This document shows, piece by piece, positions 1 through 8,795 of a DNA stretch of 64,000 bases (position 1 is the stretch's first letter; each line of letters begins with the position of its first letter). Below the pieces are notes generated by a model that was given only the letters and a program-made list of their open reading frames with translations, did no database searches and had not been told where the DNA came from. This DNA comes from Acrocarpospora pleiomorpha (GTDB taxonomy: Bacteria; Actinomycetota; Actinomycetes; Streptosporangiales; Streptosporangiaceae), in contig NZ_BLAF01000026.1 in NCBI RefSeq assembly GCF_009687885.1, positions 69,800-133,799 on the forward strand, given 5' to 3'. The position numbers and the translations under genes are program-made.

Positions 1-50
1 CCGCCCTGCCGTCCCCACCGGACATCGATTGCGATCGGGAGACAGACGAA

Positions 51-1331
51 ATGGTTGAGCAGCCGCTCACGGTGCTCTTCATGCCGGAGAGCGCCTACGG
101 GCCCACCAACAACTGCATCGGCATCGGCGACGTGCTGCGCCGCCGCGGGCACCGGGTGGTCTTCGCCGCGGAGGCGTCCTGGAAGGGCAAGCTGACCGCC
201 CTCGGGTTCGAGGAGGACCTGGTCGACCTGGCCGAGCCCGCCGAGGACGCGGCGGAGCAGGACGCGGGCCAGTTCTGGAAGGACTTCATCCGCGACACCG
301 CGCCGGAATACCGCAAGTCCACCCAGGTGCAGCTGGAGACGGTCACCAAGCCGATCTGGGACGCCCTGATCGACGGCGCGAAGTACTGCGAGCCGCAGCT
401 GAAGGACATCATCGCCCGGGTCAAGCCGGACGTGATCGTCGAGGACAACGTCATCACCTTCCCGGCGCTGCTGACCGCGGGCGTGCCGTTCGTCCGGATC
501 ATGTCGTGCAACCCGCTGGAGGTGCGCGGCGACGGCGTGGCCCCGGTCTTCTCCGGCCTGCCCGCCGACGGCACCGGCTGGGCGGAGTTCCGGGCCGAGT
601 ACGACCGCACCCACCGGGAGATCTGGACCGCCTTCAACACCTGGGTGGTCGAGCAGGGCGCCCCGCCGCTGCCGGACCTGGACTTCATCCACGAGGGCGA
701 CGCCAACCTCTACGTCTACCCCGAGATCATCGACTACACCGCCGAGCGCCCGCTGGACCCGTCGTGGACCCGGCTGGACTCCTCGGTCCGCGAGACCGAT
801 GAGGCTTTCACGCTTCCGTTCGAGCGCGGTGGAGAGGCGTTGATCTACTTCTCGCTCGGCTCGCTGGGTTCCGCCGATGTGGAGCTGATGCGGCGGGTGA
901 TCGACGCGCTGGGCCGTACGCCGCACAAGTACATCGTCTCCAAGGGCCCGCTGCACGCGGAGATCGAGCTCGCCCCCAACATGTGGGGTGCGGAGTTCGT
1001 GCCGCAGACTAAGATCATCCCGCTGGTCGACCTCGTCATCACCCACGGCGGCAACAACACCACCACCGAGGCGCTGCACTTCGGCAAGCCGATGATCGTG
1101 CTGCCGCTGTTCTGGGACCAGTACGACAACGCCCAGCGGGTCCACGAGACCGGCTACGGCGTCCGCCTGAACACCTACACCTTCACCGACGAGGAACTCT
1201 ACGCGGCGCTCGACCGCCTGCTCGGCGACACCGAGCTGCGTGAACGCCTGGCCGCCGCGGGCGCGGAGATCCGCCGCCGGGACGGGTTGCGAGTTGCCGC
1301 AGATGTCATCGAGAAGGTCGCTGCCAAGTAA
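51..1331 (+). CDS. GT1-family glycosyltransferase (macrolide/UGT-like)
   Basis: A 426-residue GT-B fold glycosyltransferase, predicted to move a sugar from a nucleotide-sugar donor to a small-molecule acceptor in the cytoplasm. The N-terminal acceptor half opens with a Rossmann-like start (TVLFMPESAYGPTNN). The C-terminal donor half has the strand LIYFSLGS and, near residues 330-357, the donor-binding signature HGGNNTTTEALHFGKPMI followed by PLFWDQYDNAQR, as in macrolide glycosyltransferases and UGTs. The ATG is preceded by GGGAG. Length is normal for the family. The acceptor cannot be read from sequence. The gene lies at the window edge, 120 bp before a conservon, and could be the end of a gene group further left. 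Confidence 0.85.
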   Translation: MVEQPLTVLFMPESAYGPTNNCIGIGDVLRRRGHRVVFAAEASWKGKLTALGFEEDLVDLAEPAEDAAEQDAGQFWKDFIRDTAPEYRKSTQVQLETVTKPIWDALIDGAKYCEPQLKDIIARVKPDVIVEDNVITFPALLTAGVPFVRIMSCNPLEVRGDGVAPVFSGLPADGTGWAEFRAEYDRTHREIWTAFNTWVVEQGAPPLPDLDFIHEGDANLYVYPEIIDYTAERPLDPSWTRLDSSVRETDEAFTLPFERGGEALIYFSLGSLGSADVELMRRVIDALGRTPHKYIVSKGPLHAEIELAPNMWGAEFVPQTKIIPLVDLVITHGGNNTTTEALHFGKPMIVLPLFWDQYDNAQRVHETGYGVRLNTYTFTDEELYAALDRLLGDTELRERLAAAGAEIRRRDGLRVAADVIEKVAAK

Positions 1332-1450
1332 TAACATGCCGTACGTCCGGATTCGTGCATCATGTGCGATTCGCCGATCTGGTAATGGTGTGTTCCAATT
1401 TCTGATGCCACAGAAGGCACACGCGTGACAGGCGAGAGGTTTAGAAGCCA

Positions 1451-4400
1451 GTGACAACGCACGACCCGCGAGGTGGCCGAGCGATAGGGAACGGGCCGGA
1501 GCCCACGGCTTCGGCGGCTTCCTCCGGCTCCCGCGCTGCGTTTATGCGGCTGGGCAACTGGCGGGTGCGCTCCCGCCTGGTCGCGCTGATCCTCCTGCCG
1601 ACGGTCGTCGGCGTGCTGTTCGCCGGTGTTCAGCTCACCGCGGCGATCAGCACGTCGGCCGAGTACCGCCGGCTCACCCAGGTCGCCGAACTCGTGGTCC
1701 AGCTGGACGAGATCAACCACGAACTGGCCAGAGAACGCGACCTGATGGCCATGTACAGCGCCGAGGGCTTCCGCAACAACCGGAAGACCCAGGTCCTCAA
1801 CCAGCAGTCCAAGGTGGACGGCATCCGGGGCCGGGTGATCGAGTCCCTCCAGAAACTGGACGAGTCGCAGCCCACCCGCGTGCTCAACCAGGCCAAGCGC
1901 ATCGCCGGCTGGCTGCAGGGCCTGGAGGGGCACCGTAAGGGCCTCATCAACAGCCAGGTGCCCGCCCGAGGCGCCATCGGCATGTACACCCGCATGATCG
2001 CCGACATCAGCGTGCTCCACGAGGACCTCGGCCGCAGCGGCGCCGACCAGCAGCTGTTCGGCGACAGCCTGGCGCTCACCGCGCTCAGCCGGGCCAAGGA
2101 GAACCTGTCCAGGAGCCGCGGCATCCTGACCGTCGCGATCATCGCCAAGGGCAAGCTGGACTACGACGACCTCTCCGACTTCCTCACCGCCGTCCGCAAC
2201 CACGACGCGGACCTGGTGCTCTTCCAGAAGGAGGCGTCGCCCGCGATCGCCGCCCTCTACAAGAGCACGGTGCAGGGTCCCGAAGTCGAGCGCACGCACT
2301 CGATGCGCGCGCTCGCGCTCGCCCAGGTCCGCGCGGGCACCTTCATCGGCAACCTCGACCTGCTCCGCAGCAACGACGCCTCCAGCTGGTACAACGCGGC
2401 CTCCTCCACCATCGACCTGATGCGCGAAGTGGAGAAGGACCTCGGGTCCCAGGTGGTCGCGCACAGCCAGTCGCTGCAGGACAGCGAGCAGCGCAGCGCC
2501 ATCATCTCCGGCGTCCTGATCCTGGTCCTGCTGGCCGTCGTGCTGGCCATCACCGCCCTGGTGGCGAGCTCGCTCACCCGCCCGCTGCGCCGGCTGCGCC
2601 GGGAGGCCCTGGAGATCGCCGGTTCCCGGCTGCCGGACACGGTCCAGCGGCTGCGCGAGTCGGGCGAGTCCGCCGAGACCCCCGACGTGTTCCCGATCGG
2701 GGTCACCACCAGCGACGAGATCGGGGAAGTGGCCCGGGCCTTCGACGAGGTCCACCGCGAGGCGGTCCGGCTGGCCGGCGACGAGGCCAAGCTGCGCAGC
2801 AACGTCAACTCGATGTTCGTCAACCTGTCCCGCCGCACCCAGACCCTGGTGGAACGCCAGCTGTCCCTCATCGAGGGCCTGGAGCAGGGTGAGCAGGACG
2901 AGCAGCGGCTCGGCAACCTGTTCAAGCTGGACCACCTGGCCACCCGCATGCGCCGCAACAGTGAGAACCTCCTGGTCCTCGCCGGGCAGGAGCCCGCCCG
3001 CCGGTGGGGCCAGCCGGTCCCCGTGGTGGACGTGGTCCGCGCCTCGCTGTCGGAGGTGGAGAACTACGAGCGGGTCAACATCCAGATCCAGCCGGGCGTC
3101 GCCGTCGTCGGCCAGTCCGTCAACGACGTCGTGCACCTGGTCGCCGAGCTGGTCGAGAACGCGATCTCCTTCTCTCCCCGGGAGACCAAGGTCGCCGTCT
3201 CCAGCAACCGGATCGACGGCGGCGGACTGATGATCTCCGTCAGCGACGTCGGCATCGGCATGACCGGCGAGGAGCTCGCCGCCGCCAACTGGCGGCTGGC
3301 CAACCCGCCCGTCGTGGACGTGTCGGTGTCCCGCCGGATGGGCCTGTTCGTGGTCGGCCGGCTGGCCCTGCGGCACGGCATCCGGGTGCAGCTGCGCCAG
3401 CAGGACATGGGCGGCCTGACCGCCATGGTGCTGCTGCCCGAGTCGCTGCTCTCCCAGCCCGCCGCGTTCCCCGGCATGCCGCAGCAGCCCGCCGCGCTGC
3501 CCGGCGGCCCCCAGCAGTACGGCCTGCCGCCCGCTCCGGCGTTCGGGCAGCCCGCGCTGGCCAGCCCCACCTCGTTCGAGACGATGGGCCGCCCGCCGGT
3601 CTTCGGCGCGGACGCCCCTGGCATGGGCGCGCCCGAGCCGTGGCGGCGTGGCCGGTTCGAGAACTTCGACCAGCACAACCAGCAGGGCGGCTTCGACCGT
3701 ACGCCACCCGCTCCGGAACGTGGCCAGGAGCGCGGCCCGTTCGACACCGGGTCCACCACCAACCCGTTCGGCACGCGCAACCCGTTCGAACCGGCTGCCG
3801 GGAGCAACCCGTTCGACACCGGGCCCAACCGCAATCCGTTCGACCCGGGCGGGCGCAGCCCGTTCGAATCCGGTGCCTTCGGAGCCGGGAACGCGACAGG
3901 GCCCAACCCGTTCGACCCGAGCGCCTCCGGTGGCTTCAACACGACCGGCCCCAACCCGTTCGACCCCAGCACCTCCGGTGGATTCGGCGTCGGCAACACG
4001 ACCGGGCCGAACCCGTTCGATTCCGGTTCCTTCGCCTCCCCCCGATCCTTCGACAACAGCGCCCCCGCTGAGACGTCCTGGCCCGGGCAGCCGCCCACGC
4101 CCGGCAGTCCCAACTGGCCTGGCGGGCCGCAGGGCGCTCCCGGCGACCGGGGCAACGGCTGGCCGGGGCGGCCGTTGCGTGGCCCGTTCGAGCCGGACGT
4201 GGACAACACCGGCCCGCTGCCGGTGGTCCGCAGCTCGCCGCTGGAGGAGATCGACGAGTTCCTCCCGATCTTCGCGGCGGTCGAGTCCGACTGGTTCCGC
4301 CGGTCCGCGCCCAGCTCGGAAGAGCCCGACGGCGACGCGGAAGGCGGGCCGGCCGAGCGCAAGGCCTGGTCGTCCCCGGCCGACGCGGGCTGGCAGGCCG

Positions 4401-4726
4401 CCAAGGCCGCGGCCGAGCCCGCCCTGGGCGGGGTGACCTCTTCCGGTCTGCCGAAACGGGTGCCCAAGGCCAACTTGGTCCCCGGTTCCGCGGACTCCAA
4501 GCCGTCCTCGGCGGTCGCGGCGGCCGCCGCCGCGCCCGCCTCCGTTCCCGCCGCCCCGCCCGGTCCGATGCCCGGGGTCTCCCCCGAGCGGGTGCGCAGC
4601 CGCCTGTCGAGCTTCCAGCAGGGCGTACGGCAAGGCCGTGCGGTGGCCAGGGGTGACATCAGCGAGGAGCAAGGATGGCCTGGAGCCGTCCACAGCGGTC
4701 CTGAGAGCGATAAGGATGAGGCATGA
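1451..4726 (+). CDS. cvnA: CvnA-type NIT/HAMP sensor histidine kinase-like protein (conservon 1)
   Basis: A 1091-residue membrane protein of the conservon type. Layout: short cytoplasmic start; TM1 about 43-66; extracytoplasmic nitrate/nitrite-sensing (NIT) domain with the typical HELARERDLMA helix; TM2 about 350-375; HAMP; a conserved helix with LDHLATRMRR; and a HATPase_c domain with N-box LVENAISF (about 567) and G1 box DVGIGM (about 599). From about 667 the tail is Pro/Gly-rich and disordered, with seven NPF and one SPF motif. It ends in blocks shared with the second CvnA (EFLPIFAAVESDWF, SGLPKRVPKANLVPGSAD, SRLSSFQQGVRQGRAVARG). The start is GTG. The 3' end overlaps cvnB by ATGA, implying coupling. 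Whether it is an active kinase or a scaffold is unknown. Confidence 0.92.
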   Translation: MTTHDPRGGRAIGNGPEPTASAASSGSRAAFMRLGNWRVRSRLVALILLPTVVGVLFAGVQLTAAISTSAEYRRLTQVAELVVQLDEINHELARERDLMAMYSAEGFRNNRKTQVLNQQSKVDGIRGRVIESLQKLDESQPTRVLNQAKRIAGWLQGLEGHRKGLINSQVPARGAIGMYTRMIADISVLHEDLGRSGADQQLFGDSLALTALSRAKENLSRSRGILTVAIIAKGKLDYDDLSDFLTAVRNHDADLVLFQKEASPAIAALYKSTVQGPEVERTHSMRALALAQVRAGTFIGNLDLLRSNDASSWYNAASSTIDLMREVEKDLGSQVVAHSQSLQDSEQRSAIISGVLILVLLAVVLAITALVASSLTRPLRRLRREALEIAGSRLPDTVQRLRESGESAETPDVFPIGVTTSDEIGEVARAFDEVHREAVRLAGDEAKLRSNVNSMFVNLSRRTQTLVERQLSLIEGLEQGEQDEQRLGNLFKLDHLATRMRRNSENLLVLAGQEPARRWGQPVPVVDVVRASLSEVENYERVNIQIQPGVAVVGQSVNDVVHLVAELVENAISFSPRETKVAVSSNRIDGGGLMISVSDVGIGMTGEELAAANWRLANPPVVDVSVSRRMGLFVVGRLALRHGIRVQLRQQDMGGLTAMVLLPESLLSQPAAFPGMPQQPAALPGGPQQYGLPPAPAFGQPALASPTSFETMGRPPVFGADAPGMGAPEPWRRGRFENFDQHNQQGGFDRTPPAPERGQERGPFDTGSTTNPFGTRNPFEPAAGSNPFDTGPNRNPFDPGGRSPFESGAFGAGNATGPNPFDPSASGGFNTTGPNPFDPSTSGGFGVGNTTGPNPFDSGSFASPRSFDNSAPAETSWPGQPPTPGSPNWPGGPQGAPGDRGNGWPGRPLRGPFEPDVDNTGPLPVVRSSPLEEIDEFLPIFAAVESDWFRRSAPSSEEPDGDAEGGPAERKAWSSPADAGWQAAKAAAEPALGGVTSSGLPKRVPKANLVPGSADSKPSSAVAAAAAAPASVPAAPPGPMPGVSPERVRSRLSSFQQGVRQGRAVARGDISEEQGWPGAVHSGPESDKDEA

Positions 4727-5145
4727 GGGAAATGAGCCAGGCCGCTCGCGGCGTCAATTGGCTGATCACTGATTTTGTGAACAACGTCCCAGGCGTGGCC
4801 CACACGGTGGTGGTTTCCGCCGACGGATTGCCCCTGGCGTTCTCCGAGGGGTTCCCCAAGGATCGGGCCGACCAGCTGGCGGCGGTGGCCGCTGGCCTGA
4901 TCAGCCTGACCCAGGGCGCGTCCCGGGTGTTCGAGGGTGGCGCGGTCACGCAGACGGTGGTCGAGATGCAGCGCGGGCTGCTCCTGATCATGTCGATCAG
5001 CGATGGTTCGTGTCTGGCCGTGCTGGCGGCGGCCGATTGTGACATGGGCCTGGTGGCCTACCAGATGACGCTCCTGGTCGAGCGGGCGGGTCAGGTTCTC
5101 ACGCCAGCGGTGCGGGCCGAGCTCCAATCCTCGCATCCCCGTTGA
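4723..5145 (+). CDS. cvnB: CvnB roadblock/LC7-domain protein (conservon 1)
   Basis: A 140-residue single-domain roadblock/LC7 protein, the MglB-like partner expected to act with the small GTPase CvnD at the membrane complex. Recognisable family segments are VPGVAHTVVVSADGLPLAFS, DRADQLAAVAAGLISL and GLLLIMSISDGSCLAVLA. The ATG overlaps the cvnA stop by four bases (ATGA), so it is translationally coupled. It is nearly identical in length and sequence to the second copy at 13978, which indicates duplication of the operon or shared ancestry. The biochemical role (GTPase-activating or exchange function) is inferred from MglB. Confidence 0.93.
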   Translation: MREMSQAARGVNWLITDFVNNVPGVAHTVVVSADGLPLAFSEGFPKDRADQLAAVAAGLISLTQGASRVFEGGAVTQTVVEMQRGLLLIMSISDGSCLAVLAAADCDMGLVAYQMTLLVERAGQVLTPAVRAELQSSHPR

Positions 5146-5164
5146 TCGACACTAGGAGGACGCG

Positions 5165-5536
5165 GTGGCAGGCGGCTGGACAGGCGAGCCTCCGGCGGAA
5201 ACCAGCTCGCTGGTACGGCCGTACGCGGTAACCGGTGGCCGGACGGCGCCGCGGATGCAACTCGCCATGGAGGCCCTGGTCTCCTCGGCGACCGCGGGGC
5301 ACGTCGACCTCTCGACGTTGACCCCGGAGCGCCAGGCGATCAGTTCGCTGTGCCGTCAGGTGCGGTCGGTCGCGGAAATCTCGGCGATGTTGAGGATGCC
5401 GCTCGGGGTGGCCCGAATCGTGATCGCCGATATGGCGGCCGAGGGGCTGGTGCACGTGCACCAGCCGCAGCTGGACGCGGGTAAGCCGGACTTGGGCTTG
5501 TTGGAAAGGGTGCTCAGTGGACTTCGACGGCTATAA
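5165..5536 (+). CDS. cvnC: CvnC DUF742 protein (conservon 1)
   Basis: A 123-residue DUF742 protein, the third member of the conservon. The family shows the segment SLVRPYAVTGGRT near residue 20, then a winged-helix-like region (ISSLCRQVRSVAEISAMLRMPLG) and MAAEGLVHVHQP. The GTG start is supported by AGGAGG at 5154-5159. The 3' end overlaps cvnD by 20 bases, an arrangement repeated exactly in the second conservon. The HTH-like section suggests a DNA-binding or adaptor role, but the molecular function of DUF742 is not established. Confidence 0.92.
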   Translation: MAGGWTGEPPAETSSLVRPYAVTGGRTAPRMQLAMEALVSSATAGHVDLSTLTPERQAISSLCRQVRSVAEISAMLRMPLGVARIVIADMAAEGLVHVHQPQLDAGKPDLGLLERVLSGLRRL

Positions 5537-6131
5537 CCCCGGGGCAGGCGCCGCGGGCGCCGGCCGGGGCCTCACCTCAACGAAGATCGTCGTTGCGGGC
5601 GGCTTCGGGGTTGGAAAGACGACCTTCGTGGGCGCGGTGTCGGAGATCGTGCCGCTGACCACGGAGGCGGTGATGACCGACGCCTCGGCCGGAATCGACG
5701 ACCTCGGGCTGACCCCGCACAAGACGACGACCACGGTGGCGATGGACTTCGGCCGGGTGTCGCTGGATCAGGATCTGATCCTGTATCTGTTCGGCACGCC
5801 CGGTCAGCACCGTTTCTGGTTCATGTGGGATGACCTGGTGCGTGGCGCGATCGGCGCGGTGGTCTTGGTGGACACCCGCCGGTTGGCCGACAGTTTTCCC
5901 GCCGTGGACTATTTCGAGGAGGCCCAGCTGCCCTTCGTGGTCGGCGTCAACGGCTTCGACGGGTCCTACCCGCACGGGGAGAACGAGATCAGGGAGGCGC
6001 TCTCGCTGTCTCCGAACATCCCGGTGGTCCGCACCGACGCGCGGGCCAGGGACTCGGTGAAGAGCACGCTCATCACGCTGGTCGAGCACGCGCTCACCAT
6101 GCGGGTGGCCGTCCCCGGCTGGCAGCGCTAG
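5517..6131 (+). CDS. cvnD: CvnD small Ras-like/MglA-type GTPase (conservon 1)
   Basis: A 204-residue GTP-binding protein, the last gene of conservon 1. The P-loop is GGFGVGKTTF (about 27-36). The switch II region is FGTPGQHRFWF instead of the Ras DxxG, as in MglA-type GTPases. The G4 position reads VGVNGFDG (NxxD). The GTG start lies inside cvnC and is preceded by GGAAAGG, so expression is coupled to it. Most of the protein, especially residues around 80-145, is identical at DNA level to the copy at 14770, which suggests recent duplication or gene conversion. Likely partners are CvnB and CvnA at the membrane. Confidence 0.93.
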   Translation: MDFDGYNPGAGAAGAGRGLTSTKIVVAGGFGVGKTTFVGAVSEIVPLTTEAVMTDASAGIDDLGLTPHKTTTTVAMDFGRVSLDQDLILYLFGTPGQHRFWFMWDDLVRGAIGAVVLVDTRRLADSFPAVDYFEEAQLPFVVGVNGFDGSYPHGENEIREALSLSPNIPVVRTDARARDSVKSTLITLVEHALTMRVAVPGWQR

Positions 6132-6176
6132 CCGGGGCCCGGCGGTTTCACCAATGCGGTTGACGCGCGGAATCCG

Positions 6177-7184
6177 CTAGATCGGAGTCGCCACGACCGC
6201 GCTCGCCCAGGCGGGCAGCTCGACGATCTCGGACAGGGCCAGGCCGCTCTTCTCCAGCAGCGTCTGATATTCCGTCCGGGTCCGCTCCATCCCGTCCCCG
6301 ATCAGGGCCAGCATCCGCATGTCGCCGTCCAAGCCGACATGCGGGGAGTCGTCGTCGGGGAGGACGATCTCCACTATAAGGATCTTGCCGGTGGAGGGCA
6401 TCGCGGCCCGGATGTTGCTCAGGATCCGGACCGAGTCGTCGTCGTTCCAGTTGTGGATGACATTGGCGAGGATGTACACGTCCCCGGCCGGGATGCCGTC
6501 CGGGACGAAGAAGTCGCCCACCACGCACTCGCACCGGTCCGCCAGACCGGCCGCCGCGATCGCCTCCCGCCCGGACGGGATCACCCTGTCCAGGTCGAAC
6601 AGCACGCCGCGGGTCCCCGGGTGGGCGGCCAGCACGGCGGTCAGGATGTGCCCGCGCCCGCCGCCCACGTCCACCACCCGCTCGACGCCGGTGAAGTCGT
6701 AGTGGTCGGCCAGGCCGTTGGCGAACGGGATCGCCCGGCGGGTCATGTAGTCGTCGAAGACGACCGCGGCCTCCGGGTTCGCACCCAGGTACTTGTATAC
6801 CGGACCGTGCAGCTCGCGGAAGGCCGAGACGCCGGACTTGACCGTCTTGGGGAGTTTGCCCATGCCGTTCCAGTACGCCTCCTCGCCAACCAGCCGGATA
6901 GCCGAGCGCAACGAGCCAGGGGAGTCGTCCGCCAGGAGGAGCCCGGCCTCGGTGACCTCGTAACCCTCCGGCACGCTGCGGACGAACCCCATTCCCGCCA
7001 GCTCGCGGAGCACTCGCCGGACCGACAGGGGGTGGGCTTCGCAGCGCGCGGCCAGCTGGTCGGCGCTGAGCGGCCCGTCCCGCAGGTGCGCGGCGAAGTC
7101 GAGTTCGGCCATCGTGGACAGAGCGGCGAAGCGCGAGATGCCGTAAATCGCGTCCCAGACAGCGTCGGCGGGGTTAGCGGTCAC
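6177..7184 (-). CDS. SAM-dependent O-methyltransferase (family 2)
   Basis: A 335-residue small-molecule O-methyltransferase. The N-terminal half is the winged-helix dimerisation domain (ISRFAALSTMAELDFAAHL). SAM-binding motif I is VVDVGGGRG at 170-178. The segment LANVIHNWNDDD places the probable catalytic base at His244. It resembles plant caffeate/isoflavone and bacterial polyketide O-methyltransferases. The GTG start overlaps the stop of the upstream ATPase gene (GTGA), which fixes the start; a longer open frame into the ATPase gene is only its shadow. As last gene of an ABC-importer operon it may methylate the imported compound or a product made from it. The substrate is unknown. Confidence 0.88.
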   Translation of the reverse strand: MTANPADAVWDAIYGISRFAALSTMAELDFAAHLRDGPLSADQLAARCEAHPLSVRRVLRELAGMGFVRSVPEGYEVTEAGLLLADDSPGSLRSAIRLVGEEAYWNGMGKLPKTVKSGVSAFRELHGPVYKYLGANPEAAVVFDDYMTRRAIPFANGLADHYDFTGVERVVDVGGGRGHILTAVLAAHPGTRGVLFDLDRVIPSGREAIAAAGLADRCECVVGDFFVPDGIPAGDVYILANVIHNWNDDDSVRILSNIRAAMPSTGKILIVEIVLPDDDSPHVGLDGDMRMLALIGDGMERTRTEYQTLLEKSGLALSEIVELPAWASAVVATPI

Positions 7185-7954
7185 CTGGTCTCCAATTCGT
7201 GATTGTTGGTCATGCCGCGAACCATCCGGCCGACATCGGCGCGGAGCTTGACGAAGGCGTCGAGTTCGCGGGTGCGGATCTGGTCGCGGGGTCCCGGCAG
7301 GTCGACGGTGAGGTCGCCTGCCACGGTCCCCGGCGCCTTGCTGAGCACGACCACGCGGTCCCCGACGTAGACGCTCTCGTCCACGTCGTGGGTGATCAGC
7401 AGGATGGTCATGCCGTGGTGGGCGCAGACCCGGAGCACCAGGTCTTCCAGCTCTTCCCTGGTCTGCGCGTCCACCGAGCCGAACGGCTCGTCCATGAGCA
7501 GCAGCGACGGCCGGTAGGCCAGTGCCCGGGCGATCGACACCCGCTGCTGCATGCCGCCGGACATCTCCCACGGGAACTTGGCGGCGGCGGCGCCCAGGCC
7601 CACCTCGGTGAGCGCGGCCATCGCCGCCTCGTCCCTGGCCTTGCGGTTCAGGCCGCGGCGGCGCAGCGGCAGGCCGACGTTGGCCAGCGCGGACAGCCAC
7701 GGGTAGAGGGAGCGGCTGTAGTCCTGGAAGACCACGGCCAGGTTGTCCGGCGTGCTCTCGACCGGGCGGCCTTCCAGCAGGACGCCACCGCCGCTGGGCT
7801 TGATCAGCCCCGCGATGGACCGCAGCAGGGTGGACTTGCCGCAGCCGGAGGGGCCGACGACGCAGACCACCTCGCCCTGCTTGACGGTCAGATTGATGCG
7901 GTCGATAGCGCGATATGTGCCATAACTGTGGGTCAGATCGACTAACTCAAGCAC
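7181..7954 (-). CDS. NitT/TauT-family ABC transporter ATP-binding protein
   Basis: A 257-residue ATPase of the nitrate/sulfonate/taurine (SsuB/TauB-like) importer class. It shows Walker A GPSGCGKST (about 35-43), Q-loop VVFQDYSRS, signature SGGMQQRVS, Walker B LLLMDEPFG and switch His LLITHDVDES. The GTG start has AGGA about 9 bases upstream. It lies 28 bp after the permease gene and overlaps the methyltransferase start by four bases, so it belongs to the lipoprotein-permease-permease-ATPase-methyltransferase operon. The family imports oxyanions, organosulfonates, pyrimidine precursors and other small anions; sequence alone does not choose among them. Confidence 0.9.
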   Translation of the reverse strand: MLELVDLTHSYGTYRAIDRINLTVKQGEVVCVVGPSGCGKSTLLRSIAGLIKPSGGGVLLEGRPVESTPDNLAVVFQDYSRSLYPWLSALANVGLPLRRRGLNRKARDEAAMAALTEVGLGAAAAKFPWEMSGGMQQRVSIARALAYRPSLLLMDEPFGSVDAQTREELEDLVLRVCAHHGMTILLITHDVDESVYVGDRVVVLSKAPGTVAGDLTVDLPGPRDQIRTRELDAFVKLRADVGRMVRGMTNNHELETR

Positions 7955-7982
7955 CGGAGCTTCCTAGATCTTCCGAGATCTT

Positions 7983-8795
7983 CTAGATCGTCCGCCGGGC
8001 ACGCTGATGCCATGCCAGGATGCGGCCCTCCAGCAGGAGGAACGAAGCGTTGAGCAGGAATCCCAGCACGCCGAGCAGGACGATGTAGGCCCAGACGTCG
8101 GCGAACAGGAAGTTCTGCTGCGCGGTGAGCAGGCCGTACCCGATCCCGCTGGTGCTGCCGATCAGCTCGGACACCACCATCAGGATCAGCGCCAGGGACA
8201 GGCTGAGCCGCAGACCCGCGAAGATCTTCGGCATGGCCGCCGGGAGCACCACCCGCCACAGCACGTCGGCACGGGAGAATCCGAAGACCCGGGCCGTCTC
8301 CAGATACTGGCGATCCACGGTCTTGCAGCCGTCCGCCGTGTTCAGCAGCACCGGCCAGATCACGCCGAAGACGATGATCGCCAGCTGGGTGGCCGTGCCG
8401 ATCTGGAACAGCGCGAAGAAGATCGGCACCAGCAGCGGCGGCGGAACCGCCCGGCCGAACTGCAACATCGGGTCCAGGTAGTCGGCCAGCCTGGCCGACC
8501 GCCCGATGGCGACCCCGATCAGGATTCCGGCCGCGCTGGCCAGGATCCAGCCCGCGAACAGCCGGCCGAGGCTCGGCGCGAACGCCTCGATCGCCTCGTC
8601 GGTGAGCAGCGCCCGGGTCAGCGGCCCGGAGAACCAGAGCTCCTGGATGCGCACCGCGATCGTGCTCGGCGCGGGGAAGTAGGGCTGGGCGGCGAGCCGG
8701 GTGGCCAGCTCCCACAGCACCAGCGTCACCGGCACGATCCAGAGCCCGGCCACCCTGCTCGCGAAGCTTTTCCGGTTGAGGCTCGTACGGGTCAC
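7983..8795 (-). CDS. NitT/TauT-family ABC transporter permease (second)
   Basis: A 270-residue integral membrane permease of the BPD_transp_1 type, with about six hydrophobic segments. The EAA-like loop is ETARVFGFSRADVLWRVVLPAAMPKIFAGLRLSLSLA in its family position near residues 165-200 and docks on the ATPase. The GTG start overlaps the TGA of the preceding permease (GTGA). It is similar to the other permease in this operon, so the channel is probably a heterodimer. Its N-terminal tail is basic (TRTSLNRKSFASR), consistent with cytoplasmic location. Confidence 0.88.
   Translation of the reverse strand: MTRTSLNRKSFASRVAGLWIVPVTLVLWELATRLAAQPYFPAPSTIAVRIQELWFSGPLTRALLTDEAIEAFAPSLGRLFAGWILASAAGILIGVAIGRSARLADYLDPMLQFGRAVPPPLLVPIFFALFQIGTATQLAIIVFGVIWPVLLNTADGCKTVDRQYLETARVFGFSRADVLWRVVLPAAMPKIFAGLRLSLSLALILMVVSELIGSTSGIGYGLLTAQQNFLFADVWAYIVLLGVLGFLLNASFLLLEGRILAWHQRARRTI

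Noticed and set aside
1199..4693. Long minus-strand frame opposite cvnA copy 1, and a similar one opposite cvnA copy 2
   Set aside because: Antisense shadows; composition is biased and no motifs are present, while the plus strand has clear domains.
7185..7700. Extended N-terminus of the O-methyltransferase frame
   Set aside because: It lies inside the ATPase gene in another frame; the GTG at 7184 overlapping the ATPase stop is the natural start.
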